Positions 7,098 to 14,043 are shown, counted from the first letter of the stretch. The stretch is DNA of 19,145 bases from JANLQX01 sp031406385 (GCA_031406385.1 JANOHI010000004.1:1-19145); one strand, 5' to 3'. The notes: generated by a model not told the origin, from the sequence alone. Program-made: numbers and translations.

Positions 7098-8006
7098 ATG
7101 AATCCCATCAGCGCACTTCCGGGCCTCCAACGGTTTTCGTCCTCCGCCTCGAGTGAGGAGATCGCGGCCGCAGTTCGTGCCGCGGGCGCGTGCATCGTCG
7201 AGGGGCTGGTGAGCGACGAGCTTCTCGACCGCTTTTCGACCGAAATGGCCCCTTGGACAGAACGGGTCGCCCGAGGTGGGGAAGACTTCACAGGCACACT
7301 CACCCGCCGCGCCGGTGCCCTGATTGCTCGCTCGCCGGCCGCTCGCGAACTTGTTGCCCATCCGCTCCTGCTCGAGGTTGTGACGAAGACACTTCCTCGG
7401 CACTCTGCATTCCAACTGCACCTCACGCAAACGATCGCAATCAGCCCAGGTGAAACAGCGCAGACGATTCATCGGGATCAGTGGGCGTGGGACTTCTTTC
7501 CGTTCCCCGCCGGTTTCGACGTGCAGTGCAACACGATATGGGCACTTACTGACTTCACCGAAGAAAACGGTGCGACCCGGGTCGTTCCCGGATCGAACAC
7601 GTGGCAGGACAAAATGCGAATCGACCCGACGGACACGGTCGCGGCAGCGATGACCCGTGGTTCGGTGCTCATCTACTCGGGTTCCGTGTACCACGGCGGG
7701 GGTGCGAACAAGAGCGACACCACTCGCGTTGGGATCAACATCACCTACTGCCTCGGTTGGTTGCGGCAGGAGGAGAACCAATACCTCTCGTGCCCACCCG
7801 AGATCGCCCGCACGTTGGATCCCGAGTTGCTCAAACTCATGGGCTATCGCCACGGCGCCTTCGCCCTCGGTTACGCAGACGATCTTCGCGACCCGCTCGA
7901 AGCCCTCTTCAATCCCACCGTGATGGACCATCCCGTCGATGCGGAAGCCCGCCAACTCCTTGGCTTCCGCAACGAAGGCGTCGACTTACCTCCTCCCCCA
8001 GAGTAG
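7098..8006 (+). CDS. Phytanoyl-CoA dioxygenase (PhyH) family oxygenase
   Basis: 302 residues. The family (PF05721) uses Fe(II) and 2-oxoglutarate to hydroxylate or halogenate small molecules. Iron ligands are visible: His125 and Asp127 in TIHRDQWAWDF and the distal His199 in SVYHGGGANKS. Arg210 in DTTRVGINITY is the probable 2-oxoglutarate carboxylate partner. The flanking signatures ENGATRVVPGSN and RGSVLIYSG are typical. Asp in the HxD triad means a hydroxylase rather than a halogenase, which would have Ala or Gly there. ATG 7098 is chosen over an in-frame GTG at 7080 because a short GGA-type ribosome site (TTGGACAG) precedes it. The substrate is unknown: no secondary-metabolite genes surround it, and the next gene is a trehalase. 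It is transcribed away from the HelD-like gene. Confidence 0.92.
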   Translation: MNPISALPGLQRFSSSASSEEIAAAVRAAGACIVEGLVSDELLDRFSTEMAPWTERVARGGEDFTGTLTRRAGALIARSPAARELVAHPLLLEVVTKTLPRHSAFQLHLTQTIAISPGETAQTIHRDQWAWDFFPFPAGFDVQCNTIWALTDFTEENGATRVVPGSNTWQDKMRIDPTDTVAAAMTRGSVLIYSGSVYHGGGANKSDTTRVGINITYCLGWLRQEENQYLSCPPEIARTLDPELLKLMGYRHGAFALGYADDLRDPLEALFNPTVMDHPVDAEARQLLGFRNEGVDLPPPPE

Positions 8007-8140
8007 TCACCCCGACAGCGTGCCCCCAACACGATTGCGGCTCCCCAGTCGGGCCTCCTTTGAGACGTTGATCGGTGTTTGTCAACCAAGGCGGCGTAGG
8101 CCGCGCCGGAGCTGATACGTACGAGTACCGCTTCGAGGAA

Positions 8141-8146
8141 TACGGT
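8141..8146 (+). promoter_or_regulatory. -10 box for leaderless trehalase gene
   Basis: TACGGT followed by exactly 7 nt (GTCGGTG) and ATG 8154. No Shine-Dalgarno is present, so the start codon is likely at the 5' end of the mRNA. Confidence 0.55.
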
Positions 8147-8153
8147 GTCGGTG

Positions 8154-9602
8154 ATGACGTTGACGACCGAAGGGCGGGTGTTCGAGGCCGTACAGATGGC
8201 TCGGGTGTTCACCGACTCCAAGGTCTTCGTCGACGCCATTCCCCGGTTCGTTGATGTCGCAATCGAGGAGCGGTTCGACAGCCTTCCCCGGCCGCTCCAT
8301 CGCGACGCACTGCGTCGATTCGTCGTGGAGAACTTCGCGCTCCGCACGCCATCGCCGCCCCGCCGGAAGTCCGGCGTTTCGATCGAGCAGTACCTGCACG
8401 ACCAGTGGCCGGTTCTCCGACGTACGCATACCACTGTGCCGCCCGGAAGTTCGCTCCTCGCGCTCCCACACCCGTACGTGGTTCCCGGCGGGCGATTCGA
8501 CGAGCTGTTCTACTGGGACACGTTCTTCACCGGCCTCGGACTGCTCCGCCACGGCCACGTCGAACTTTTCACCGGCATGGTCGACAACCTCGTCTTCCTC
8601 CAGGAGTCGATCGGCCGAATCCCCAACGGCAGCCGCACGTACCTGGCATCACGAAGCCAGCCCCCGTTGCTCGCGGCGATGGTACGCGCATTGATGGGTG
8701 CCGGTGTTGACGGCCAGCGATACCTTCCCGCACTGCTTCGCGAGCACTCCTTCTGGGCCGCAGGCGAACGGGTCGTAGCGCTCGGCGGCGCGACGGCCGC
8801 CCGCTACTTCGATGGTCTTGACACCCCGCGACCGGAGTCTTTTGCCGAGGACGTCCACGTGGCCGGTGGAGCGCGCCGTGGCGAGCTCTTGCGCAACCTC
8901 CGGGCGGGAGGGGAGTCGGGCTGGGACTTCTCGTCGCGCTGGTGCGAAAACCCGATGGATCTCGCCACCATCGAGACGACGGACGTGATTCCGGTCGACC
9001 TCAACGTGCTGCTGGTCGAATTGGATGTGTTGATCGCCGAACTCCTCCTCGCGGCGGGCGGGGGGAATCGGGCCGAGGGGTTCCGGGTTGCGGGAGCGGA
9101 GCGCGCCGCCCTGGTCCGTGAGCACTTCTGGGACAGTGAGAACGGATGGTTCGTCGACCTCGATCGACGAACCGGCTCGCACCGCCCGGCTCTGACGCTC
9201 GCGGGAGTTCTCCCTCTTGTGGCAAGCATTGCCAGTCCCGAGCAGGCGACGGCGGCAGCACGGACGCTTCGGGATCGGTTCGTTGCGCCGGGTGGACTGC
9301 GAACGAGTCTGGTGCACTCAGGCCAGCAGTGGGATGCCCCGAATGGGTGGGCCCCGCTGCAGTGGTGGGCGGTGGAAGGTCTGCGGGCATACGGATTCGA
9401 AACCGACGCCGCCGAAGTGGCCGACCGGTGGGTCGAGACGTGCCGTCGACGGTTCCTCGTCGACGGGGCGTTGCTGGAGAAGTACGACGTCGAGGTGGTC
9501 GACCGCGAGCCGACCGGTGGCGAATACGAGGTGCAAGCCGGTTTTGGCTGGACCAATGGGGTGCTCATCGACCTCCTGGCCCGAGGGTACGGGCGGTCCT
9601 GA
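8154..9602 (+). CDS. treA: Trehalase, glycoside hydrolase family 37
   Basis: 482 residues. It hydrolyses alpha,alpha-trehalose to two glucose molecules by an inverting mechanism. Both family signatures are present: PGGRFDELFYWDTFF (about 111-125) and QQWDAPNGWAPLQWW (about 391-405). The general acid is the Asp of ESGWDFSSRW (Asp258), and the general base is the Glu of LLEKYDV (Glu442), counterparts of Asp312 and Glu496 of E. coli TreA; the closing GGEY...GFGWTNGV motif is also there. There is no signal peptide, so the enzyme should be cytosolic and recycle internal trehalose, a common actinobacterial stress solute. It is shorter than the E. coli enzymes (about 550). ATG 8154 is chosen because a -10 box lies 7 nt ahead; in-frame GTGs at 8145 and 8151 are alternatives. 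The gap 8007-8140 before it shows only weak inverted repeats. Confidence 0.95.
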   Translation: MTLTTEGRVFEAVQMARVFTDSKVFVDAIPRFVDVAIEERFDSLPRPLHRDALRRFVVENFALRTPSPPRRKSGVSIEQYLHDQWPVLRRTHTTVPPGSSLLALPHPYVVPGGRFDELFYWDTFFTGLGLLRHGHVELFTGMVDNLVFLQESIGRIPNGSRTYLASRSQPPLLAAMVRALMGAGVDGQRYLPALLREHSFWAAGERVVALGGATAARYFDGLDTPRPESFAEDVHVAGGARRGELLRNLRAGGESGWDFSSRWCENPMDLATIETTDVIPVDLNVLLVELDVLIAELLLAAGGGNRAEGFRVAGAERAALVREHFWDSENGWFVDLDRRTGSHRPALTLAGVLPLVASIASPEQATAAARTLRDRFVAPGGLRTSLVHSGQQWDAPNGWAPLQWWAVEGLRAYGFETDAAEVADRWVETCRRRFLVDGALLEKYDVEVVDREPTGGEYEVQAGFGWTNGVLIDLLARGYGRS

Positions 9603-9636
9603 GCACTCCACCGCTTCGGCCCGACGCTGTCGCCAG

Positions 9637-9642
9637 TAGCGT
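9637..9642 (+). promoter_or_regulatory. -10 box for leaderless groES-like gene
   Basis: TAGCGT followed by 7 nt (GCACGCC) and GTG 9650. No Shine-Dalgarno is visible in the 47-bp gap after trehalase. Confidence 0.5.
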
Positions 9643-9649
9643 GCACGCC

Positions 9650-9976
9650 GTGGCAAGCGCAGAAGCAAAACTGGCGATCACGATGCTGGCCGATCGGGTC
9701 CTCGTCCAAATTCCGGCCGCCGACGGCGAGCGGCTCTCCAAAGGCGGGCTGCTCATTCCCTCCACGGCGCAGATCTCCCGACGCCTGGCGTGGGCTGAAG
9801 TGGTTGCTGTCGGTCCGAGCGTTCGGCTCATCCAGCCCGGCGACCGGGTCCTGTTCAACCCCGAGGATCGCTACGAGGTCGAAGTGAGCGGCGAGGACTA
9901 CCTCCTCCTGCGCGAACGTGACATCCACGGCGTTGCCGCCGACCGTATCGACGGCACCACCGGCCTCTACCTCTGA
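9650..9976 (+). CDS. GroES-like (Cpn10) co-chaperonin, orphan copy
   Basis: 108 residues. The Cpn10 fold is clear: MLADRVLVQIP (12-22), mobile-loop region ERLSKGGLLIP (27-37), AEVVAVGPSVRLIQPGDRVLF (49-69), then GEDYLLLRERDIHGV. The GGLLI stretch matches the GGI(V/L)L tripeptide region through which GroES caps the GroEL ring, so binding to a chaperonin is plausible. Oddities are the insert ISRRLAW after the loop, a short N-terminal extension and a C-terminal tail AADRIDGTTGLYL beyond the usual end. No groEL is in the window, and the gene sits between a trehalase and a decayed HMA domain, so it is probably a second, divergent copy. GTG 9650 is chosen from the promoter spacing; another GTG lies at 9641. 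The frame continues beyond the TGA into the HMA remnant. Confidence 0.85.
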   Translation: MASAEAKLAITMLADRVLVQIPAADGERLSKGGLLIPSTAQISRRLAWAEVVAVGPSVRLIQPGDRVLFNPEDRYEVEVSGEDYLLLRERDIHGVAADRIDGTTGLYL

Positions 9977-10135
9977 CGCTGCGCCGCCGTCGACTCCGAG
10001 GTTCGCGCCGTTCCCGGGGTCACCGACGTGGCGGTCGACCTCGAAACGAAGGCTGTCGTCGTGACCGGCACGTCGCTCGACGATGCGGCGATTCGGGCGG
10101 CAATCGACGAGGCAGGCTTCGAGGCGTCGGTCTGA
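9977..10135 (+). pseudogene. Decayed heavy-metal-associated (HMA/CopZ-like) domain
   Basis: Directly after the groES TGA, in the same frame, 52 sense codons read RCAAVDSEVRAVPGVTDVAV, then DLETKAVVVTG and AAIRAAIDEAGFEASV, and end with TGA at 10133. This matches an HMA domain from its first helix to its end (the PGVTDVAVDLET and IDEAGFE blocks are diagnostic). The first beta strand and the MxCxxC metal loop are missing; only one Cys remains. There is no start codon ahead of the domain, and no other upstream frame supplies the missing part. A 13-bp near-perfect direct repeat (TCTGACGCT-x-CGC) lies at 9972-9984 and 10131-10143, spanning both stop codons. It is best read as the remnant of a copper-chaperone gene truncated or moved by short-repeat recombination. 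Confidence 0.7.
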
Positions 10136-10185
10136 CGCTTCGCGGACGCTCTTTGGTCGGGTCGACAACTCGTTCGACCTGCGTG

Positions 10186-10191
10186 TTGTCA
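10186..10191 (+). promoter_or_regulatory. Possible -35 box ahead of the NTF2-fold gene
   Basis: TTGTCA is the best -35-like hexamer in this 163-bp gap. No good -10 lies at 16-18 bp; TGTGAT at 10212-10217 is 20 bp away. The assignment is weak. Confidence 0.2.
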
Positions 10192-10217
10192 CCCCGCCCC
10201 GTTCTTCACTGTGTGAT

Positions 10218-10250
10218 CGGCGTTACAGACGCCGTGGCAGTGTTCTGCCA
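10218..10250 (+). promoter_or_regulatory. Two adjacent perfect inverted repeats before the NTF2-fold gene
   Basis: First: CGGCGT (10218-10223), loop TACAG, ACGCCG (10229-10234). Second, starting at once: TGGCAG (10235-10240), loop TGTT, CTGCCA (10245-10250). They end 34 nt before the strong ribosome site, so they are either operators or two leader hairpins. Confidence 0.5.
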
Positions 10251-10298
10251 TCGTGGAGAGGTCGGTGCACTCGCATCGCAGGGCAAGGAGGAATCACC

Positions 10299-10685
10299 AT
10301 GGTCGACCACTTGAAAGATCTCGACGACGTTCGGGCCCTCATCCAGTTGTACATCGATGGATCCAATGGCGACGGCGACAAGATGCGACAGGCATTCCAT
10401 CCCAACGCCTGGATGTTCGGCCACATCGGAGCCATGGACACCTATGAGCCGATCACCGAATTCACGGCGATGGTCGAAGCCCAGCCGGGCTTTGCCGGGC
10501 CGAACTACAAGGCCACCGTGCGAACCATCGATGTCGTCGGCGACGCCGGTGTCGCCGTGCTCGTCGAGACCGACTACTTGGGCTGTGACTTCGTCGACTA
10601 CTTCACGGTGGCCCGGATCAACGGTCGTTGGTGGATCACGAACAAGACATACGCCCACACCGGTGGCCAGCTGCCCGCTGGGTGA
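10299..10685 (+). CDS. NTF2-fold protein, putative lumazine-binding family
   Basis: 128 residues starting MVDHLKDLDDVRALIQLYID. The pattern is that of PF12893 (putative lumazine-binding, SnoaL/NTF2 superfamily): an N-terminal helix, GDKMRQAFHPNAWMFGHIG (around 26-44), and the closing strands FVDYFTVARINGRWWITNKTYAHTGG. Such small alpha+beta barrels bind or convert hydrophobic or aromatic ligands; the real substrate of this family is unknown. ATG 10299 is certain because AAGGAGG (10285-10291) lies 7 nt ahead, the strongest Shine-Dalgarno in the window. This differs from the leaderless-type genes nearby. Two hairpins precede it and the phased repeat array starts about 20-45 bp after its stop. 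It is convergent with the DUF2332 gene. Confidence 0.88.
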   Translation: MVDHLKDLDDVRALIQLYIDGSNGDGDKMRQAFHPNAWMFGHIGAMDTYEPITEFTAMVEAQPGFAGPNYKATVRTIDVVGDAGVAVLVETDYLGCDFVDYFTVARINGRWWITNKTYAHTGGQLPAG

Positions 10686-10703
10686 TCGGTTGGCAGGTTG
10701 TGT

Positions 10704-10888
10704 CCGCACGACCTCGCCTCGGCAAGGGTCCGCACATCCGTCCGTCGTGGCCGCACATCACCCAGCCGATGCCGCACATCACCCGAAATCGGCCCTGGAT
10801 CAGCGCGAAACAGTTGTTGTGCGGCGAGGAAGCCGTTGATGTGCGGCGAGGAAACGCTGTTGTGCGGCGAGGAAACGCTGATGTGCGG
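10704..10888. repeat. 21-bp-phased repeat array in two opposed arms
   Basis: Left arm: CCGCACATC begins at 10730, 10751 and 10772 (exact 21-bp steps), with a weaker CCGCACGAC at 10704. Right arm: the reverse complement core TGTGCGG begins at 10818, 10840, 10861 and 10882 (steps of 22, 21 and 21 bp). The right-arm units are longer and share GTGCGGCGAGGAA; the base before the core alternates T, A, T, A. The array fills most of the 223-bp gap between convergent genes (NTF2-fold and DUF2332). It may be a protein-binding array or fold as a long imperfect hairpin acting on both transcripts. The 22-bp step breaks any reading frame, so it is not coding. Confidence 0.85.
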
Positions 10889-10908
10889 CGTCTGGTCGAG
10901 CCAACCCG

Positions 10909-11976
10909 TTAGGCGTGCCAGCGGACCCACTGGCCGTGGAAGCCGCATTCGGCCAGGAGCGTCAGCGTGCCGTCACCAGCTTCGCCGTCCCAGTAGCGCA
11001 GGAGCAGCGCGGCGTGGGCCCGATCAGGTTGATGGGGTTCGAACGACAGCCAGGCGAGGGGAGCGTCGGGTGTTGCTGATGCCCCGACCGACTCGACGAG
11101 CTCGGTGATGCGCGTCCGCTCCTCCTTGTCGATGTATTGCCACACGATGGAGTGCATGATCACGGTGACCGCGCCCTCGCTCCGTTGCGCGAGCTCGTGG
11201 ACGAGCCATGCTTCGGCATTGGCGCGGTCGACACGGGCCGGGATCGTGCGGGCAATCTGGATGGCGGCGAGGGCCCGCTCCCGACGGTCGAGCTGATCGG
11301 GCCACAGGAAGCCCAATAGATGCAGCGCGCCGTCGTCGGTGGTCGGATCGATCGGCTCGGGATCGCATCCGGCGCGATCGACGATTGCTGCTTCGTACGG
11401 TGGCGGTGTGCGATCGCCCCATCGATCGAGGATCGCGACCGGGCTCGACGGATCGCCGATGGACCACCCATCCTGCGCGTACCGGAAGTGGTCCAGTCGC
11501 AGATTCAAACCGGAACTGGCCCCGATCTCGCGGAGTGAGACCGGACGCCCGGCCCGCTTGGCGATGTGGGCAAGACCGGGGTATAGCGCGGATGTTCGGA
11601 CGACTTCGTTGGTCTGGACGCCCCAATCGAGTTCGGCGGCGAGTCGCGGTTGTTGTTCGACGACGGCGCGAAGGAAGTCTCGGCGCAAGCTCGGACCCGG
11701 TGTTCCGCCACAGGACGGATAGTGCCGGGCGAGGTCGGGCACGTCTCCCCGCAGCGCCGAACGGTGCAGTGCAGCAAGGAAGCGCAGTGGCGAGGCCAGC
11801 CCGAACCGAAGATGCGCGTGGTCGGTCATGGTCTGCCAGACCGGGCCACCGGACTCGACGTCCTGCGCTCCGAACCGGCACAGGTCGGCATACAGCGGAG
11901 ACCCGATCGTCTCGCATCCGCCGACCTGGAACGCGAACTCCTCTGAAAGCTTTGTACGCAGTTCCGGGGTGGTCAT
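10909..11976 (-). CDS. DUF2332 family protein
   Basis: 355 residues, starting MTTPELRTKLSEEFAFQVGG. The DUF2332 (PF10094) features are evident: an N-terminal helical part with SPLYADL and SPLRFLAALHRSAL, NEVVRTSALYPGL, then LREIGASSGLNLRLDHFRY (around 165-185), and a C-terminal VIMHSIVWQYIDKEERTRI. The EIGASSGLN motif resembles the glycine-rich nucleotide loop of SAM-dependent methyltransferases, and a Rossmann-like fold is likely, but no reaction has been assigned to the family as far as I know. ATG 11976 was selected since the protein matches the family from there; the open frame to 12066 has no family-like sequence. No Shine-Dalgarno is visible. TTGTCG and GATCAT, spaced 17 bp with 6 nt to the ATG, make a weak candidate leaderless promoter. 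It is divergent to hisI. Confidence 0.88.
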   Translation of the reverse strand: MTTPELRTKLSEEFAFQVGGCETIGSPLYADLCRFGAQDVESGGPVWQTMTDHAHLRFGLASPLRFLAALHRSALRGDVPDLARHYPSCGGTPGPSLRRDFLRAVVEQQPRLAAELDWGVQTNEVVRTSALYPGLAHIAKRAGRPVSLREIGASSGLNLRLDHFRYAQDGWSIGDPSSPVAILDRWGDRTPPPYEAAIVDRAGCDPEPIDPTTDDGALHLLGFLWPDQLDRRERALAAIQIARTIPARVDRANAEAWLVHELAQRSEGAVTVIMHSIVWQYIDKEERTRITELVESVGASATPDAPLAWLSFEPHQPDRAHAALLLRYWDGEAGDGTLTLLAECGFHGQWVRWHA

Positions 11977-12022
11977 GCACTCATGATCGGCGAATGGCGT
12001 CCGGTCGACAAGATTGATTTCC

Positions 12023-12048
12023 GTCAACGTTGACCCTCCGGGTGACCC
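12023..12048. promoter_or_regulatory. Palindromes between DUF2332 gene and hisI
   Basis: GTCAACGTTGAC (12023-12034) is a perfect 12-bp palindrome. GGGT-G-ACCC follows at 12040-12048. They lie in the 126-bp divergent gap and are candidate operator half-sites for either gene. Confidence 0.35.
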
Positions 12049-12088
12049 AGCTACCTGGAAACGCACGGGTCACATCGCACCCCGCCGG

Positions 12089-12094
12089 TAGGGT
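12089..12094 (+). promoter_or_regulatory. -10 box for leaderless hisI
   Basis: TAGGGT ends 8 nt before ATG 12103. GGAGG (12096-12100) is only 2 nt from the ATG, too close for normal initiation, so a leaderless message is favoured. Confidence 0.5.
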
Positions 12095-12102
12095 TGGAGG
12101 TG

Positions 12103-12501
12103 ATGACGTTCACCGCTGTCCCGCTCCACGCAACCGATGAGCAGCTCGCCGCGGTGCGGTTCAACGAGCATGGGTTGGTGGCCGCCATTGTCCAAGACGC
12201 CGCCAACGGCCAGGTGCTGATGATGGCCTGGATGAACGCGGAAACGCTTCGTCAGACGTTGGACGAGGGCCGCACGGTGTTCTGGTCGAGGTCTCGGTCG
12301 GAGGTGTGGCGCAAGGGCGACACGTCAGGTGACCGTCAGTTCGTACGCCGGGCTTTCTATGACTGTGATGGTGACACTCTGCTGTTCATCGTCGACCAGG
12401 AAGGCCGCGGCGCCTGCCACACCGGCCAGCGCACCTGCTTCTATCGGAGATTCGGCAACGAGGCCGCGGTGTCCTCCCAAGCCGACTCATGGGTGCGCTG
12501 A
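12103..12501 (+). CDS. hisI: Phosphoribosyl-AMP cyclohydrolase HisI
   Basis: 132 residues. It opens the purine ring of phosphoribosyl-AMP in the third step of histidine synthesis, as a cytosolic zinc- and magnesium-dependent dimer. The full signature is present: VLMMAWMNAETLRQT, VFWSRSRSEVWRKGDTSG, then DCDGDTLLFIV (Asp87, Cys88, Asp89, Asp91) and ACHTGQRTCFYR (Cys105, Cys112), which bind metal. It is monofunctional: no HisE pyrophosphohydrolase domain is fused. ATG 12103 gives the usual N-terminus; an in-frame TTG at 12094 overlaps the probable -10 box. The stop is 8 nt before trpE, whose ribosome site overlaps the hisI TGA, so hisI and trpE are one transcript and probably coupled. Confidence 0.96.
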   Translation: MTFTAVPLHATDEQLAAVRFNEHGLVAAIVQDAANGQVLMMAWMNAETLRQTLDEGRTVFWSRSRSEVWRKGDTSGDRQFVRRAFYDCDGDTLLFIVDQEGRGACHTGQRTCFYRRFGNEAAVSSQADSWVR

Positions 12502-12509
12502 GGAACACC

Positions 12510-14039
12510 ATGGACAAGCTGAACCCTCCACTTCCGGAATTCCTCGCGCTCGCGGCAACCCATACGGTTGTGCCGGTGTGGCGGGAGATGATGGGTGATC
12601 TCGAGACGCCTGTCGCGGCATTCGCCAAGCTCGTCGGTGACCGTCCGGGCTTCCTGCTCGAATCGGTCGAGCACGGCGGCCGGTGGGGTCGGTTCTCCTT
12701 CGTCGGCCGCAACGCCGCAGCCACGGTGGTGTCCCGGCGTGACGCCAACGGCGTGGCCACGCTCACGGTGACCAACGGTGCGCTTCCGACGGCGGTGCCG
12801 ACCGACAGCGGTGTCCTCGCCTGCCTAGAAGGGCTTCTCGCCCATTATCGCGGGCCGCAGCATCCGGACATCCCGCCGCTCACGGGCGGCATCGTCGGCT
12901 ACTTCGGCTACGACACCATCAGGGAGATCGAGCGTCTCCCGAATCCTCCGGACGATCACACCGGGCTGCCTGATGCGGTGTTCTCCGTTGTCGGCTCCGT
13001 CGCCGCCTTCGACCACTGGCGCAGCCGGGTGTTCCTGATCGACAACGTGCTCACGACCGCCAACCCCGACGCCGACGCCCGTGCCTACGAAGCGGCACGC
13101 GCTCGGATCGATGTGATGGCCGCCGACCTCGGCAAGCCACTGTCGTACACCCTCGTGCCACCGCCGGACTCGAACGACCCTCGGCCGGAAACCACGCCCA
13201 GCGTCTCGCCTGAGCAGTACAAGCGTGCGGTCGAGGTGGCCAAGGAATACATCCTTGCCGGCGACATCTTCCAGGTGGTGCTGGCCCAGCGGTTCGACCT
13301 CGACCTCCAAGCCGATCCCTACGACGTGTATCGCGTGCTCCGTCTGGTCAACCCGAGTCCGTATATGTACTTACTTCGCAATGAAGAGGTCACGGTGATC
13401 GGCTCGTCGCCGGAGCCGATGGTGCAGTTGCTCGACGGCAGGGTGATCTCGCGACCGATCGCGGGAACGCGTCGGCGCGGCAAGACCGAGGAAGACGATC
13501 GGCGACTCGCCGGCGAGCTCAAAGAACACCCGAAGGAAGTTGCCGAGCACGTAATGCTCGTCGACCTCGCCCGCAACGATGTGGGTCGTGTCGTCGACTT
13601 CGGCACCTGCACGGTGGAGGAACTGATGACGCTGGAGTACTACTCGCACGTGATGCACCTCACGTCGCAGGTGACCGGCCGTCTTCGTGAGGGGCTCGGC
13701 CCGATCGATGTGCTGCGGGCCACATTCCCGGCGGGCACCGTTTCGGGCGCGCCGAAAGTGAGGGCGATGGAGATCATCGATGAGCTCGAACCCTCGCGCC
13801 GTGGACCGTATGCGGGCGTGGTCGGGTACTTCGACTTCGCCGGCAACCTCGACACCGCGATTGCCATTCGTACGATGTTCGTGACGCCGGATGGACGAGC
13901 GTCGGTGCAGGCCGGCGCTGGCATCGTTGCCGACTCCGATCCGCAGGCCGAACACGACGAATGCGTGTTCAAGTCGGCTGCGCTGTTGGCTGCCGTGCCT
14001 GCGGCGCGAAGGATGCGGCGAGTGAAGGAGCGGTCGTGA
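12510..14039 (+). CDS. trpE: Anthranilate synthase component I TrpE
   Basis: 509 residues. It makes anthranilate from chorismate, using ammonia from the glutaminase TrpG; this is the first committed step of tryptophan synthesis. The feedback-inhibition element FLLESVEHGG (48-57) and the NPSPYMYLLR segment that lines the tryptophan pocket are intact, so the enzyme should be Trp-inhibited. Catalytic-domain motifs include PIAGTRRRGKTEEDD, HVMLVDLARNDVGRV, FPAGTVSGAPKVRAME and the closing QAGAGIVADSDPQAEHDE. ATG 12510 is chosen because GAGG (12500-12503) lies 6 nt ahead; ATG 12489 inside hisI is an alternative without such a site. Its TGA (14037-14039) overlaps a GTG preceded by AAGGAG, which starts the micro-ORF. 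TrpG is not in the window. Confidence 0.97.
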   Translation: MDKLNPPLPEFLALAATHTVVPVWREMMGDLETPVAAFAKLVGDRPGFLLESVEHGGRWGRFSFVGRNAAATVVSRRDANGVATLTVTNGALPTAVPTDSGVLACLEGLLAHYRGPQHPDIPPLTGGIVGYFGYDTIREIERLPNPPDDHTGLPDAVFSVVGSVAAFDHWRSRVFLIDNVLTTANPDADARAYEAARARIDVMAADLGKPLSYTLVPPPDSNDPRPETTPSVSPEQYKRAVEVAKEYILAGDIFQVVLAQRFDLDLQADPYDVYRVLRLVNPSPYMYLLRNEEVTVIGSSPEPMVQLLDGRVISRPIAGTRRRGKTEEDDRRLAGELKEHPKEVAEHVMLVDLARNDVGRVVDFGTCTVEELMTLEYYSHVMHLTSQVTGRLREGLGPIDVLRATFPAGTVSGAPKVRAMEIIDELEPSRRGPYAGVVGYFDFAGNLDTAIAIRTMFVTPDGRASVQAGAGIVADSDPQAEHDECVFKSAALLAAVPAARRMRRVKERS

Positions 14040-14043
14040 GTGT
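14020..14043 (+). repeat. 24-bp direct repeat, left copy (trpE/micro-ORF junction)
   Basis: Identical to 14106-14129, offset 86 bp. It carries AAGGAG (14025-14030), the trpE stop and the overlapping GTG. The two copies flank 62 bp of other sequence. Confidence 0.85.

Noticed and set aside
6885..7955. N-terminal extension of the HelD-like protein by about 357 residues
   Set aside because: It is the antisense of the dioxygenase gene plus the intergenic hairpins, and lacks any family-like sequence; the HelD N-terminus fits ATG 6884.
9974..9976. groES TGA as selenocysteine or programmed readthrough into the HMA domain
   Set aside because: The TGA does not align with a metal-binding Cys of HMA proteins, no SECIS-like stem follows it, and the HMA front is missing; a remnant is simpler.
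8804..10192. 462-residue minus-strand open frame across trehalase and groES
   Set aside because: It is antisense to two well-supported genes and has no recognisable domain.
10704..10888. CRISPR array or coding repeat
   Set aside because: Units are too short, spacers are repeated rather than unique, orientation flips in the middle, and the 22-bp step breaks any frame.
12489..12509. Earlier trpE start inside hisI
   Set aside because: It has no Shine-Dalgarno, while ATG 12510 has GAGG at 6 nt.
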